64,000 nt of DNA from Suicoccus acidiformans (GCF_003546865.1 NZ_CP023434.1:2356001-2420000); one strand, 5' to 3'. Shown: positions 27,942 to 37,624, numbered from the stretch's first letter. Numbers and translations are program-made. The notes: generated from the letters alone by a model not told the origin.

Positions 27942-28839
27942 AAGCCTCTCCTCCAATCTTTCCATCGTTCATCGGCTCGAAACATCCAATCAATTGCATC
28001 CGATTACTTGCATAAGCTAGCGTCTTCCAGAAAATTTCCATATCAATTCCCACATGGCTAATATCCACTTCAATGAAGAAACCATAGGCGAAAGGCTGGT
28101 CAGCAATCGGTCGTGCGTCTAAGCCTTCCAAGTTGCAATCATATAAGTTAAAGGTATTCAATAACTTGGCTAAGGCACCTGGCTTATGGGGCGTTTCGAC
28201 ATACAGCATTAACCGAGTACGCTTTGGATGCTCTCCCCGCATCTCTTGCAAGTATTTGCCAATGCCCTCTCCCGGTTCTACAAAGGACTCCATTAGAAAG
28301 AAACGCGTTGTATTCGTCTCCTCACTTTGAATCTCTTTCTGAAGGGGAATTAATTGATACAAGTCGCCACAACGGGGACTGGCTAAAGCAGCCAACTTAG
28401 GATTCTGCTCATCTGCGACCAATTTAGCCGATTGGGCTGTGTCGGTATAGGCAATGGGTTGAATCCAAGGATGCGCTGCAAAGAAATTACGGCATTGCGA
28501 CAGGGCTTCTGGATGCGAGTATACCTCTTCCAAGTCCTCAATGCGTCCACCTGGCACACCCCACAGGATATGCTGTACGGGCTGGTATACTTCAGCTGTT
28601 GCCAATACACTCTGGCCACGATATAAATCCATCGTCCGATCAATAAGGCCGGTGGTAGAATTCTCTACTGGCATCATGGCTGCATCTAATTTTTGAGAGG
28701 CGACATCTTGCACAAGTTCCACAAAAGAATTATAGCCGAGCATATCCAAATTTTTAATTTCAGCTTGCTTACGCTCTTGATATTGAATGCTTGCTGCTTC
28801 GCTATAAGAGCCAGCAATTCCTTGATAACCTATCTTCAC
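27928..28839 (-). CDS. pheA: Prephenate dehydratase
   Basis: Converts prephenate to phenylpyruvate for phenylalanine synthesis. 303 residues: PDT domain starting GYQGIAGSYSEAAS, with the conserved TTRFF motif near residue 177, then a C-terminal ACT domain (ETPHKPGALAKLLNTF, GLDARPI) expected to bind phenylalanine for feedback inhibition. It is monofunctional, with no chorismate mutase part. It begins 10 bases after glnQ and overlaps tyrA, so aromatic biosynthesis is tied to the transporter genes upstream. Confidence 0.95.
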   Translation of the reverse strand: MKIGYQGIAGSYSEAASIQYQERKQAEIKNLDMLGYNSFVELVQDVASQKLDAAMMPVENSTTGLIDRTMDLYRGQSVLATAEVYQPVQHILWGVPGGRIEDLEEVYSHPEALSQCRNFFAAHPWIQPIAYTDTAQSAKLVADEQNPKLAALASPRCGDLYQLIPLQKEIQSEETNTTRFFLMESFVEPGEGIGKYLQEMRGEHPKRTRLMLYVETPHKPGALAKLLNTFNLYDCNLEGLDARPIADQPFAYGFFIEVDISHVGIDMEIFWKTLAYASNRMQLIGCFEPMNDGKIGGEAYATA

Positions 28840-28849
28840 TTAAACCCTC

Positions 28850-29593
28850 CTATACCATCACACCGCTAAAGCCTTGAATAAACTGCTTCGTCCGCTCATG
28901 CTTCGGCTGTTCAAAGACTTGCGCCGGACTCCCATCCTCCAAGATATGCCCTTGATCTAAGAAGATAACATAATCCGATACCTCTTTGGCGAAGGTCATC
29001 TCATGGGTCACCAAAATCATCGTCGTATCATTATGGGCAATATCTTGAATCAATTCCAGAATCCCACCAACTAATTCCGGGTCTAAGGCGGATGTTGGTT
29101 CATCAAATAAGATAACTTCTGGTTGAATTGCAAGAGCCCGAGCGATACCAACCCGTTGCTGCTGCCCGCCTGACAAACGACTTGGGTAGTAATCCATCCG
29201 ATTGGCCATCCCTACTTGCTCTAAATAGTGACTCGCCTTATCGCGGGCTTCACTTTCCGGCAGTTTCTGAACCATCAACAAGTTCTCCATCACATTCTCT
29301 AAAGCCGTCTTCTTCGAGAAGAGAGCATAATTCTGAAAAACCATAGCAGTTTGCCGGCGAATTGCTAAGATGTCTTGCTTGGACACATGTGCTACATCAT
29401 AAGTTTGCGTACCTAAGGTAATCAGCCCCGAATCCGGTTGCTCCAAGAAATTAATCGTACGAAGTAAGGTCGATTTACCCGACCCACTGGACCCGATAAT
29501 GGTCAAGACATCTCCTGTAGACACTTCCATATGGATATTATTAAGCACTTGATTGTTGTTAAAGGATTTATTCCATTGTTCTAATTTCAGCAT
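28850..29593 (-). CDS. glnQ: Polar amino-acid ABC transporter ATP-binding protein (GlnQ-like)
   Basis: 247-residue ATPase that powers the upstream permease. Walker A GSSGSGKST, Q-loop VFQNYALF, signature LSGGQQQRVGIARALA, Walker B VILFDEPTSALDP and H-loop VTHEM are all present. It lies 13 bases after the permease gene and 10 bases before pheA. The glnQ label reflects family; co-transcription with pheA-tyrA makes import of an aromatic amino acid or precursor a real alternative. Confidence 0.92.
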   Translation of the reverse strand: MLKLEQWNKSFNNNQVLNNIHMEVSTGDVLTIIGSSGSGKSTLLRTINFLEQPDSGLITLGTQTYDVAHVSKQDILAIRRQTAMVFQNYALFSKKTALENVMENLLMVQKLPESEARDKASHYLEQVGMANRMDYYPSRLSGGQQQRVGIARALAIQPEVILFDEPTSALDPELVGGILELIQDIAHNDTTMILVTHEMTFAKEVSDYVIFLDQGHILEDGSPAQVFEQPKHERTKQFIQGFSGVMV

Positions 29594-29606
29594 ACGATCT
29601 CTCCTC

Positions 29607-32060
29607 TCACGCCTTTGTATCTGGGGCTACTGAATCAACTTGGGCTTCCGGGTCAATCGCATCCACGTCTAAACGCTTCTCCAACCAACCGACAAACCAT
29701 TCAATTAACAAGCAACATACCCAATAAATTAAAGCTACAGCAATATAAGCTTCGAAGAAACGTAAGTTAGCTCCCGCAATAATCCGCGCCTGACCCATAA
29801 TATCAATCACCGTCACCGTGAAGGCCAAAGACGTTCCTTTGAGTAAGCTAATTAAGCTATTACCCAAGTTAGGAATTGCCACAATCATCGCAGAAGGCAG
29901 TACAATACGGCGCATTGTCTGACCATCCGTCAAACCGATTGCCTTGGCAGCTTCAATCTCGCTCTTATTCACTGAGAGAATAGCTGCCCGGAAGGTCTCG
30001 GAATTATAAGCCGCTTCATTCAGCCCAAAGGCAATAAAGACGTAGATTAAAGCCGGAATACTATTCACGTCAAAACTCCAACCGAACTGCTGATTCAACC
30101 AACGCACCACCAAAGGGAAACCATAATAAGCTAAGAAAAGTTGAACTAGCTGTGGGGTTCCCCGCATAAATGATACAAATAAAGTCATTAATTGCGCAAG
30201 TACCGGCACTTTGTTAATCTTGGCTAAGGCAATTAAGAAACCTAGCACCAAACCAATAAGAGCAGAAACAAACGTCATCATGAGGGTAATCGGTAATTTA
30301 CCAAGAATGGTCGGCAGAATATCAGGAATAATCTCCGGTGCAAAAAGCTTACCCTCGCTTGAAGCTTCAGTATCCGCTACGTCCAATTCCCCGGCCGCCG
30401 CCTGCCGCTCTGCTTCAATAACGTCATTCTTCTCAATAATAGCTTCACTTAACTGGGCATTATCTTCGCCGAAATAAGTCTGACTCAATTGGCTCAAGGT
30501 GCCATCGGCACGCATCTCTGCCAAGGCCCCATCAATCGCTTCGCGTAAGTCAAGGTCTTCTTGTCGGTAAATGAAGTAAGAGCCAGGAGGTTGAATGGCG
30601 TCTTCATTCTCAATGGGGTGCCGCTTCAACTCAATACCGTAAGTATTCTGTACATCATTGAGATAAGTGGTTGAATAGATGGTCGCATCGAAGCGTCCGG
30701 TATAGACATCGCGAATAATTTGTGAGGGATCCGAGTCTACATATTGAATATCCACCGCCTTATCCGGATGCTCTTCATTCCAAGCTTCCAAGAACATGGA
30801 CTGGGGCGAAGCCGCAACGACCCCGAAGCTTTGCCCAGCCATCTCTGCCATCGTTAAATTATCCGGCGCTTCCGTATCGGTAATCATCACATTATGGGTT
30901 ACCACATAAGGATAATGGGAGAAGAGGTATTTCTCGCGTCGTTCCTCATTCTCGCCAAGATTATTCGCCACCATATCAAAGTTCCCTGCGTCTAAGCCAG
31001 CGAATAGCGACGGAAATTCCGTAATCTCATAAGTAAACGATAAATTCGGTACTCGCCGGGCAACTTCCTTTAGAATATCAATTTCTAGACCAGTTAACTC
31101 ATTGTTCTCATCGAAATAATTATTCGGCTTTGTTTGCCCAGTTGTCCCCACGACCACCCGACGCATCGCCGTCCCAGCCTCGCCTAAACGTTCGGCTTCA
31201 ATGGCATCATTCTTTTCAATAATCTCTGGTGTTAACTGTGAATTATCTTCACCGAAATACTTCATGCTAATCGCTTTAAGTGTGCCATCTTCACGCATCT
31301 CAGCTAAGGCTTCATCCATTTGCTCTCTAAGTTCAATATCTTCTGGCTGGTAAATAAAGTATGAGCCCGGCGGGCGAATCGCATCTTCATTCTCAATTGG
31401 ATGACGTTTCAGTTCAATGCCATAAGTAGACTGCACATCATTTAAGTAGGTTGTCGAATAAATCGTTGCATCGAACCGCCCGGTATAGACGTCCCGAATA
31501 ATTTGTGACGGATCAGAATCCACGTACTGAATATCTACTGCCCTATCCGGATGTTCTTCATTCCATGCCTCAAGAAACATGGATTGGGGAGACGCTGGTA
31601 CTACCCCAAAGGATTGGCCGGCCATATCTTCCATCGTTAGATTGTCCTCTGCATCCTTATCGGTAATAAGCACATTATGGGTGATAACATAAGGATATTG
31701 TGAGAAGAGATACTTTTCGCGTCGCTCTTCATTCTCACCCAAATTATTCGCAACTAAATCGAAATTTCCTGAATCCAGCCCAGCGAATAAGGAAGCAAAT
31801 TCGGTAATCTCATAAGTAAATTCAAGGCCCTCCACCCGTTCTTCAATCTCACTTAGAATTTCTATCTCTAAGCCCGTTAGTTCATTATTCTCATCGAAAT
31901 AATTACTTGGCTTGGTCTGACCGGATGTGCCGACAACTACTTTACGCACCGCATCTTCTTGGGCAGCAACCTCCTGCAGATTGCTCCCCCAAATATTGCC
32001 TAGTGGCAGAATCATTACGGCAGCCAGGAGAAGCCGCCATATCTTGTTAAGTCTTTCCAT
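29607..32060 (-). CDS. glnP: ABC transporter with two substrate-binding domains fused to the permease (GlnP-like)
   Basis: 817 residues: N-terminal signal/anchor helix (about 5-25), binding domain 1 (about 39-299), binding domain 2 (about 300-560), then a permease domain with several membrane spans and the EAA loop (EAAKAIGLTDGQTMRRIVLP). This layout matches lactococcal GlnP. The two binding domains align without gaps and are about 82% identical over 250 residues by hand count, far closer than in typical GlnP proteins. The ATG at 32060 has agagggg upstream; the longer ORF to 32168 runs through the leader terminator and is not real. Substrate unknown: glutamine, another polar amino acid, or an aromatic one. 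Confidence 0.9.
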   Translation of the reverse strand: MERLNKIWRLLLAAVMILPLGNIWGSNLQEVAAQEDAVRKVVVGTSGQTKPSNYFDENNELTGLEIEILSEIEERVEGLEFTYEITEFASLFAGLDSGNFDLVANNLGENEERREKYLFSQYPYVITHNVLITDKDAEDNLTMEDMAGQSFGVVPASPQSMFLEAWNEEHPDRAVDIQYVDSDPSQIIRDVYTGRFDATIYSTTYLNDVQSTYGIELKRHPIENEDAIRPPGSYFIYQPEDIELREQMDEALAEMREDGTLKAISMKYFGEDNSQLTPEIIEKNDAIEAERLGEAGTAMRRVVVGTTGQTKPNNYFDENNELTGLEIDILKEVARRVPNLSFTYEITEFPSLFAGLDAGNFDMVANNLGENEERREKYLFSHYPYVVTHNVMITDTEAPDNLTMAEMAGQSFGVVAASPQSMFLEAWNEEHPDKAVDIQYVDSDPSQIIRDVYTGRFDATIYSTTYLNDVQNTYGIELKRHPIENEDAIQPPGSYFIYRQEDLDLREAIDGALAEMRADGTLSQLSQTYFGEDNAQLSEAIIEKNDVIEAERQAAAGELDVADTEASSEGKLFAPEIIPDILPTILGKLPITLMMTFVSALIGLVLGFLIALAKINKVPVLAQLMTLFVSFMRGTPQLVQLFLAYYGFPLVVRWLNQQFGWSFDVNSIPALIYVFIAFGLNEAAYNSETFRAAILSVNKSEIEAAKAIGLTDGQTMRRIVLPSAMIVAIPNLGNSLISLLKGTSLAFTVTVIDIMGQARIIAGANLRFFEAYIAVALIYWVCCLLIEWFVGWLEKRLDVDAIDPEAQVDSVAPDTKA

Positions 32061-32079
32061 TATAACCCCTCTTTCAAAC

Positions 32080-32111
32080 AAAAAAACCAGCATTAGATGT
32101 CCTAATGCTGG
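32080..32111 (-). terminator. Attenuator terminator in the leader of the transporter-pheA-tyrA operon
   Basis: On the minus strand ccagcattag pairs perfectly with ctaatgctgg (10 bp, 5-base loop) and is followed by seven T residues. It lies between the promoter and the glnP start, about 20 bases before that start codon. A terminator here can only act as a conditional switch for the operon. Confidence 0.92.
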
Positions 32112-32280
32112 TAATCTCTCGGAATATGGGCTAGAGCCCTTGAGATAGCCTACATTAGACATTGTCATCTATGTAGGCAGGCTAACGCTTACTTCCATAG
32201 ATACAAACACGGTTTGCTGGTTTGTACCTAAGCTACAAACCCTATCTATAAAAGTAAAAATAAAAGCCTTGCATCTCAAG
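32112..32280 (-). promoter_or_regulatory. Leader RNA with competing helices upstream of the attenuator
   Basis: Complementary segments, in plus-strand positions: 32273-32280 with 32139-32146 (8 bp), 32265-32269 with 32179-32183 (5 bp), 32243-32249 with 32197-32203 (7 bp), 32234-32241 with 32219-32226 (8 bp), and 32171-32178 with 32048+100-107, i.e. 32148-32155 (8 bp). Three of the first arms lie inside the leader-peptide codons, so a moving or stalled ribosome would decide which helices form. Two segments could open the terminator: 32153-32158 (matches its 5' arm) and 32216-32223 (matches its 3' arm plus T-run). Which is used is not settled by eye. Confidence 0.65.
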
Positions 32281-32295
32281 TAAATTCTCTAACAT
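32242..32295 (-). CDS. Phe/Tyr leader peptide
   Basis: A 17-residue peptide, MLENLLEMQGFYFYFYR, encoded about 24 bases after the predicted transcription start. An aaagga ribosome-binding site lies 9 bases before the ATG. Six consecutive aromatic codons (TTT TAT TTT TAC TTT TAT) come just before the Arg and stop codons. The downstream operon makes phenylalanine and tyrosine. Position, site, codon content and the following terminator together match the classical design in which ribosome stalling at scarce aminoacyl-tRNA prevents termination. The ORF is too short for standard gene callers. Confidence 0.85.
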   Translation of the reverse strand: MLENLLEMQGFYFYFYR

Positions 32296-32325
32296 AACTC
32301 ACATTCCTTTCTAATATTTAGTACC

Positions 32326-32354
32326 ACTATAAACAAAGTTACAGAATTTGTCAA
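32326..32354 (-). promoter_or_regulatory. Promoter of the glnP-glnQ-pheA-tyrA operon
   Basis: Minus strand TTGACA (32349-32354), 17-base spacer, TATAGT (32326-32331). It starts two bases beyond the stop codon of the upstream channel gene. Predicted start of transcription near 32319. Confidence 0.88.
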
Positions 32355-32356
32355 AT

Positions 32357-33586
32357 TTATTCCGCTTCCTCATCTGCTTTATCTGTTGCATCTTGCTCGG
32401 CATCATGGATGACCTTATCTAAATGCTCCAACTGCTTGGCAGCGAAATCACGCCCCCCTAAGCCAAAAGCCAAGGCGAAAGTTACCGCTAGAGCACTAAG
32501 GATAATGATAAAGCTAGCGTTGACAATCCGTTGGGCAATTTGTAGCTGATCCAAAGTCATGAAGATAGCAAGTCCTAAAACAATATAGCGGGCAATTTCT
32601 GCAATGACGTAACTTCCATACACCCTCTTTAAGAATTGAGCTAGCACATTAGCCGTAATGAAGCCAAAAGACATCAGCATCACTGCGCTAATCACTGATG
32701 GCAGATAGGCTATGACACCTTTACCTATCAAATTCAAAACTTCTAGCTCCATCACCGAAATGCTCTCTACAAGAAAGAAGAGAAAGAGAATAATCTTGAC
32801 GCTCGCGCCAATAATTTGCGAAATATTGATGGAAGCTTCTCCACGGACATTTAAATACTGGGAGTAACGATCGATTCCTGAGGTTTTCAACAGGCCTTCA
32901 ACAAGATCGCCTAATAAGCGAGCTAAGAAGCCCCCAAATATTAACAAGATAATCGCTACAAATAATTTCGGCATGAAGGCTAACAATTGATTCAACAAGC
33001 TAAGTATCGGCTTCGAAATTGCCTCAATCCCTAAGGTTTCCATAGATAACGTTAAAATTGGAATAAACAATAAGACATATACAACCGATGCTAGGACTTC
33101 AGCCAGGCGCTTATCGCTCACTGATTCCTTGGCTTGACCGGTCACTTTCGCTATCCAGACATCTAAATTTAAACCCTCGAATAAATTCTGGCTAATGCGT
33201 CGAATAAAACTACAGAAATAAAGCCCCACACTGAATATCACTACCGCTAGTAGAATATTGGGAATATAGCTAACAATGCCTCTGAATAATTGCTGCAAGC
33301 TATCCAACTCTCGACCAATATTCAAGCCTGAGAGAATACTTGGCAGAAATAAAAGAAGCACAAGGAAATACAATAAAGACGCCACCGTCTCGCTCAAAGC
33401 CTTCGCTTCACTTTCGCTTTTGGCTATACCCCAGGCTTGAAATTTATCCCGAAAATCAAAGCGACTCATTAGCATTAAAGATGAGCGTTTAACAAACCAA
33501 GCAACAATTAAGGCAAGAACTAACAAGGAGACTGCCCCGACAAGTCCGGGCAACTCTTCCATCACCGTCTTCAGAAATGTTTCCAT
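32357..33586 (-). CDS. Mechanosensitive-channel-like membrane protein with repeated conserved TM helices
   Basis: 409 residues with about ten or more hydrophobic segments, arranged as repeats of a conserved unit (FLPSILSGLNI..IVSYIPNILLAVVIFSVG, then NQLLAFMPKLFVAIILLIFGG, then VIAYLPSVISAVMLMSFG). This is the conserved TM helix family. The C-terminal FALAFGLGGRDFAAKQLE is the pore-adjacent motif shared with MscS proteins; the cytosolic MscS beta domain is missing. The tail is acidic and helical. Likely role: osmotic or membrane-stress channel, possibly CmpX-like. Ribosome-binding site agaggtg precedes the ATG. Confidence 0.75.
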   Translation of the reverse strand: METFLKTVMEELPGLVGAVSLLVLALIVAWFVKRSSLMLMSRFDFRDKFQAWGIAKSESEAKALSETVASLLYFLVLLLFLPSILSGLNIGRELDSLQQLFRGIVSYIPNILLAVVIFSVGLYFCSFIRRISQNLFEGLNLDVWIAKVTGQAKESVSDKRLAEVLASVVYVLLFIPILTLSMETLGIEAISKPILSLLNQLLAFMPKLFVAIILLIFGGFLARLLGDLVEGLLKTSGIDRYSQYLNVRGEASINISQIIGASVKIILFLFFLVESISVMELEVLNLIGKGVIAYLPSVISAVMLMSFGFITANVLAQFLKRVYGSYVIAEIARYIVLGLAIFMTLDQLQIAQRIVNASFIIILSALAVTFALAFGLGGRDFAAKQLEHLDKVIHDAEQDATDKADEEAE

Positions 33587-33626
33587 GTAACATCACCTCT
33601 CTTCGAAATGTATAGAACCCTTCTCA

Positions 33627-33657
33627 CTAAAAAAAGCGCTCCACCAGGGAGCGCTTT
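33627..33657 (-). terminator. Terminator of the str operon after tuf
   Basis: Perfect 10-bp stem aaagcgctcc/ggagcgcttt with a 5-base loop; on the minus strand it continues into a T-run. Confidence 0.92.
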
Positions 33658-33675
33658 ATTAGCTTAACTGAAAAA

Positions 33676-34863
33676 TTATTCAGTGATTTCAGTAACAGTA
33701 CCAGCACCTACAGTACGTCCACCTTCACGGATAGAGAAGCGAGTTCCTTGCTCGATCGCGATTGGGTGAATCAATTCAACGTCCATAGATACGTTATCAC
33801 CAGGCATTACCATTTCTGTACCTTCTGGTAATTCAACAACACCTGTAACGTCTGTTGTACGGAAGTAGAATTGTGGGCGGTAGTTAGAGAAGAATGGTGT
33901 ATGACGTCCACCTTCTTCTTTAGAAAGAACGTAAACTTCAGCTTTAAATTTAGTATGTGGCGTGATTGTTCCAGGAGCAGCCAATACTTGACCACGCTCA
34001 ACGTCTTCACGGCCTACACCACGTAGAAGGGCACCAATGTTGTCACCAGCTTCTGCGTAGTCTAACATCTTACGGAACATTTCAACACCAGTAACAGTTG
34101 TTTTCGCTGTATCTTTGATACCAACAATTTCAACTTCGTCACCAACTGAAACTCGTCCACGCTCAACACGACCTGTAGCAACTGTACCACGACCAGAGAT
34201 TGAGAATACGTCCTCAACTGGCATCATGAATGGTTTGTCAGTGTCGCGTTCTGGTTCTGGAATGTACTCATCAACAGCTTCCATTAAGTCTAGGATGCGT
34301 TGTTCGTAAGTTTCGTCACCTTCAAGAGCTTTTAATGAAGAACCAACGATAACTGGAACATCATCACCTGGATAGTCGTATTCAGATAATAAGTCACGAA
34401 CTTCTAATTCAACAAGTTCTAATAACTCTTCATCGTCAACCATATCAGCTTTGTTTAAGTAAACTACGAAGTAAGGAACACCCACTTGACGTGACAATAG
34501 GATGTGCTCACGAGTTTGTGGCATTGGACCATCAGCTGCAGATACAACTAAGATCGCACCGTCCATTTGAGCAGCACCAGTAATCATGTTTTTAACGTAG
34601 TCCGCGTGTCCTGGCGCATCGATATGTGCGTAGTGACGGTTAGCAGTTTCGTACTCGATGTGAGACGTGTTGATTGTGATTCCACGTTCTTTTTCTTCTG
34701 GAGCGTTATCGATAGAAGCGTAGTCAGCTGCGTCTCCACCGAAACCATGCTTAGCTAAAACTGTAGCGATTGCTGCAGAAGTTGTAGTTTTACCGTGGTC
34801 AACGTGACCTAATGTCCCAATATTAACATGGGGTTTCGTGCGTTCGTATTTTTCTTTTGCCAT
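33676..34863 (-). CDS. tuf: Elongation factor Tu
   Basis: GTPase that delivers aminoacyl-tRNA to the ribosome. 395 residues; P-loop GHVDHGKTT, switch [14 protein letters not shown] specificity motif, then the two beta-barrel domains ending VTEITE. The effector-region motif [10 protein letters not shown] is intact. Own promoter in the fusA-tuf gap in addition to the str promoter, consistent with its need for high expression. Confidence 0.98.
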   Translation of the reverse strand: MAKEKYERTKPHVNIGTLGHVDHGKTTTSAAIATVLAKHGFGGDAADYASIDNAPEEKERGITINTSHIEYETANRHYAHIDAPGHADYVKNMITGAAQMDGAILVVSAADGPMPQTREHILLSRQVGVPYFVVYLNKADMVDDEELLELVELEVRDLLSEYDYPGDDVPVIVGSSLKALEGDETYEQRILDLMEAVDEYIPEPERDTDKPFMMPVEDVFSISGRGTVATGRVERGRVSVGDEVEIVGIKDTAKTTVTGVEMFRKMLDYAEAGDNIGALLRGVGREDVERGQVLAAPGTITPHTKFKAEVYVLSKEEGGRHTPFFSNYRPQFYFRTTDVTGVVELPEGTEMVMPGDNVSMDVELIHPIAIEQGTRFSIREGGRTVGAGTVTEITE

Positions 34864-34925
34864 TTTAAATGTTCCTCCTTAGGATTCCAAATAAGTATTA
34901 TAGATTAGGTTAATCTATCGAAGTT

Positions 34926-34954
34926 AGTATACCGTTTATGGGGCAAGATTTCAA
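34926..34954 (-). promoter_or_regulatory. Internal promoter for tuf
   Basis: Minus strand TTGAAA (34949-34954), 17-base spacer, TATACT (34926-34931). The -35 box lies in the loop of a hairpin gggcaaga/tcttgccc (34941-34966), which could also attenuate read-through from fusA. Confidence 0.75.
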
Positions 34955-34997
34955 CAACTCTTGCCCACAATAATCGGTAAAATTATCTATTTAAAGC

Positions 34998-37079
34998 TTA
35001 TTTCCCGCTATGTTGTGCCATAATTTCTTCCTGAATAGATTTTGGCACCGCTTCGTAATGGTCGAATTGCATTGTAAATGTACCACGACCTTGGGTTGCT
35101 GAACGTAGGGTTGTAGCGTAACCGAACATCTCTGAAAGTGGGATGAATGATTTAACAATTTGCGCGTTACCACGTGCAGTTGTTCCTTCAATACGTCCAC
35201 GACGAGAGTTAACGTGACCCATTACGTCTCCTAAATACTCTTCAGGTACTGTAATTTCTACGTCCATCATTGGTTCTAAGATAACTGGATCAGCTGATTT
35301 AGCTGCTTCACGAAGCGCTAAGGATGCTGCTACCTTGAAGGCCGTCTCAGATGAGTCGACATCGTGGTATGATCCATCGTATAATTTCGCCTTGATATCC
35401 ACAAGTGGATAACCTGCTAGGACACCATTCTCCAATGCGTCTTCCAATCCTGATTCAACAGCTGGAATGTATTCGCGAGGAACTACCCCACCAACAATCG
35501 CATCTTCGAATTCAAAGCCGGCACCTTCTTCATTAGGGGCGAATTCAATCCATACGTGACCGTATTGACCTTTACCACCTGATTGACGAACGAATTTACC
35601 TTCGGCTTGTGTTGATTTACGGAATGTTTCACGGTATGAAACTTGAGGTGCACCAACTGTTGCTGATACTTTAAACTCACGTTTCAAGCGGTCAACGATG
35701 ATATCCAAGTGCAACTCACCCATACCAGCGATGATTGTTTGACCTGTTTCATGGTCTGTTGTCGCTTTGAAGGTTGGATCTTCTTCAGCTAATTTCGCTA
35801 AAGCTTGAGACATCTTATCTTGGTCTGCTTTTGAATCTGGTTCAATCGCAACGTTGATAACTGGCTCAGGGAATTCCATTGACTCAAGGATAACTGGTTC
35901 AGATGGATCACACAAGGTGTCCCCTGTACCGGTGTCTTTCAAACCAACCGCTGCAGCGATATCACCTGAGAAAACTTCTGGAATTTCTTCACGGTGGTTC
36001 GCATGCATTTGAAGGATACGTCCAACACGTTCACGCTTATCTTTCGTCGCATTCAAGACATAAGAACCTGATTCTAATGTTCCTGAATAAACGCGGAAGA
36101 ATGTTAAACGTCCAACGAATGGGTCGGTCATAACCTTGAAGGCTAAAGCTGCAAATGCTTCAGAATCATCTGCATGGTGTTCAATTTCTTTCTCAGTACC
36201 TGGTTCGATACCAATAATTGGTGGAACTTCAAGTGGTGACGGTAAGTAATCAATAACACCGTCTAGAAGTAATTGAACCCCTTTGTTCTTAAATGCAGAT
36301 CCACAGAAAGCTGGGAATAACTCAACATCAAGTGTTGCTTGACGAATTGCAGCTTTCAAATCTTCGACAGCAATTTCTTCACCTTCAAGGTAAGCCATCA
36401 TGATGTCTTCGTCATAGTCTGCAACTGCTTCGATAAGCACTGTACGTTGCTCTTCGACAAGATCTTGCATATCTTCAGGAATATCAATCTCTTGGATGTC
36501 ATTTCCTAAATCATCACCATAGTTGTAAGCTTTTAGCTCAACTAAGTCGATGATACCTGTGAAGTTATCTTCAGCACCAATTGGTAATTGAACTGGTACA
36601 GCATTTGCTTGAAGACGGTCATGAACCGTTTGAACTGCATATAGGAAGTTCGCACCGATTTTATCCATCTTGTTTACGAAGATAATACGTGGTACACCGT
36701 AAGTAGTTGCTTGACGCCAAACTGTTTCTGTTTGAGGTTCTACACCTGATTGTGCGTCAAGAACAGTAATCGCACCGTCTAGGACACGAAGAGAACGCTC
36801 TACCTCAACAGTAAAGTCCACGTGACCTGGGGTATCGATAATGTTTACGCGGTGACCTTTCCATGCAGCTGTTGTTGCAGCAGATGTAATCGTAATTCCA
36901 CGTTCTTGTTCTTGCTCCATCCAGTCCATTTGTGCCCCACCATCGTGAGTTTCACCAATTTTATGGATTTTACCAGTGTAGTACAGAATACGTTCACTCG
37001 TCGTTGTTTTACCCGCGTCGATATGGGCCATGATCCCAATATTACGCGTATTTTCAAGAGAAAATTCTCTTTTCGCCAT
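34998..37079 (-). CDS. fusA: Elongation factor G
   Basis: Translocase GTPase, 693 residues. P-loop [24 protein letters not shown], then domains II-V ending in a C-terminal region with [24 protein letters not shown]. Complete. It lies 74 bases after rpsG. Confidence 0.98.
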   Translation of the reverse strand: MAKREFSLENTRNIGIMAHIDAGKTTTSERILYYTGKIHKIGETHDGGAQMDWMEQEQERGITITSAATTAAWKGHRVNIIDTPGHVDFTVEVERSLRVLDGAITVLDAQSGVEPQTETVWRQATTYGVPRIIFVNKMDKIGANFLYAVQTVHDRLQANAVPVQLPIGAEDNFTGIIDLVELKAYNYGDDLGNDIQEIDIPEDMQDLVEEQRTVLIEAVADYDEDIMMAYLEGEEIAVEDLKAAIRQATLDVELFPAFCGSAFKNKGVQLLLDGVIDYLPSPLEVPPIIGIEPGTEKEIEHHADDSEAFAALAFKVMTDPFVGRLTFFRVYSGTLESGSYVLNATKDKRERVGRILQMHANHREEIPEVFSGDIAAAVGLKDTGTGDTLCDPSEPVILESMEFPEPVINVAIEPDSKADQDKMSQALAKLAEEDPTFKATTDHETGQTIIAGMGELHLDIIVDRLKREFKVSATVGAPQVSYRETFRKSTQAEGKFVRQSGGKGQYGHVWIEFAPNEEGAGFEFEDAIVGGVVPREYIPAVESGLEDALENGVLAGYPLVDIKAKLYDGSYHDVDSSETAFKVAASLALREAAKSADPVILEPMMDVEITVPEEYLGDVMGHVNSRRGRIEGTTARGNAQIVKSFIPLSEMFGYATTLRSATQGRGTFTMQFDHYEAVPKSIQEEIMAQHSGK

Positions 37080-37153
37080 TTATAGTTTCCCCTCTTTCAT
37101 CATATAAATAGATGTGATCGAAATGTTTGTAATGGTTGGATACGAAACGACTC

Positions 37154-37624
37154 TTACCAACGATAGTGAGCAAATGCTTTATTTGCTTCTGCCATCTTAT
37201 GAACATCTTCACGACGTTTAACAGCTGCACCCGTATTGTTAGCTGCATCCATGATTTCACGCGCTAGACGTAACTCCATGCTCTTCTCACCTCTAAGGCG
37301 AGCATATTGAACTAACCAACGAATCGCTAAAGTTGAACGGCGTTCTGGACGAACCTCAACCGGTACTTGATAATTAGAACCCCCTACACGACGAGCTTTA
37401 ACCTCAAGTAATGGCATAATATTCTCCATCGCTTGTTCGAAAACTTCCAATGGATCTTGACCAGTTTCCTCACGAACAATGTCAAAAGCACGGTATAAGA
37501 TGTTTGATGCTTTTCCACGTTTACCATCAACCATGATACGGTTAATTGTACGTGTTACTAATTTAGAATTATAAATTGGATCTGGCAAAACATCACGTTT
37601 TGCTACGGCTCCTTTACGTGGCAT
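37154..37624 (-). CDS. rpsG: Ribosomal protein uS7
   Basis: 156 residues; [16 protein letters not shown], the beta-hairpin [19 protein letters not shown] and AHYRW at the end. Binds the 16S 3' major domain; autoregulates the str operon in E. coli. Confidence 0.97.
   Translation of the reverse strand: MPRKGAVAKRDVLPDPIYNSKLVTRTINRIMVDGKRGKASNILYRAFDIVREETGQDPLEVFEQAMENIMPLLEVKARRVGGSNYQVPVEVRPERRSTLAIRWLVQYARLRGEKSMELRLAREIMDAANNTGAAVKRREDVHKMAEANKAFAHYRW

Noticed and set aside
32061-32168. Upstream extension of the glnP reading frame
   Set aside because: The extra 36 codons run through the terminator hairpin and lack a ribosome-binding site; the ATG at 32060 starts a typical signal/anchor helix.
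32080-32320. T-box, lysine or SAM riboswitch in the glnP leader
   Set aside because: There is no T-box core (GGNACCGCG), no lysine-box GCCGAAG and no SAM-I core. A short ggctatctc match to lysine riboswitches is not enough. The Phe/Tyr leader ORF explains the region better.
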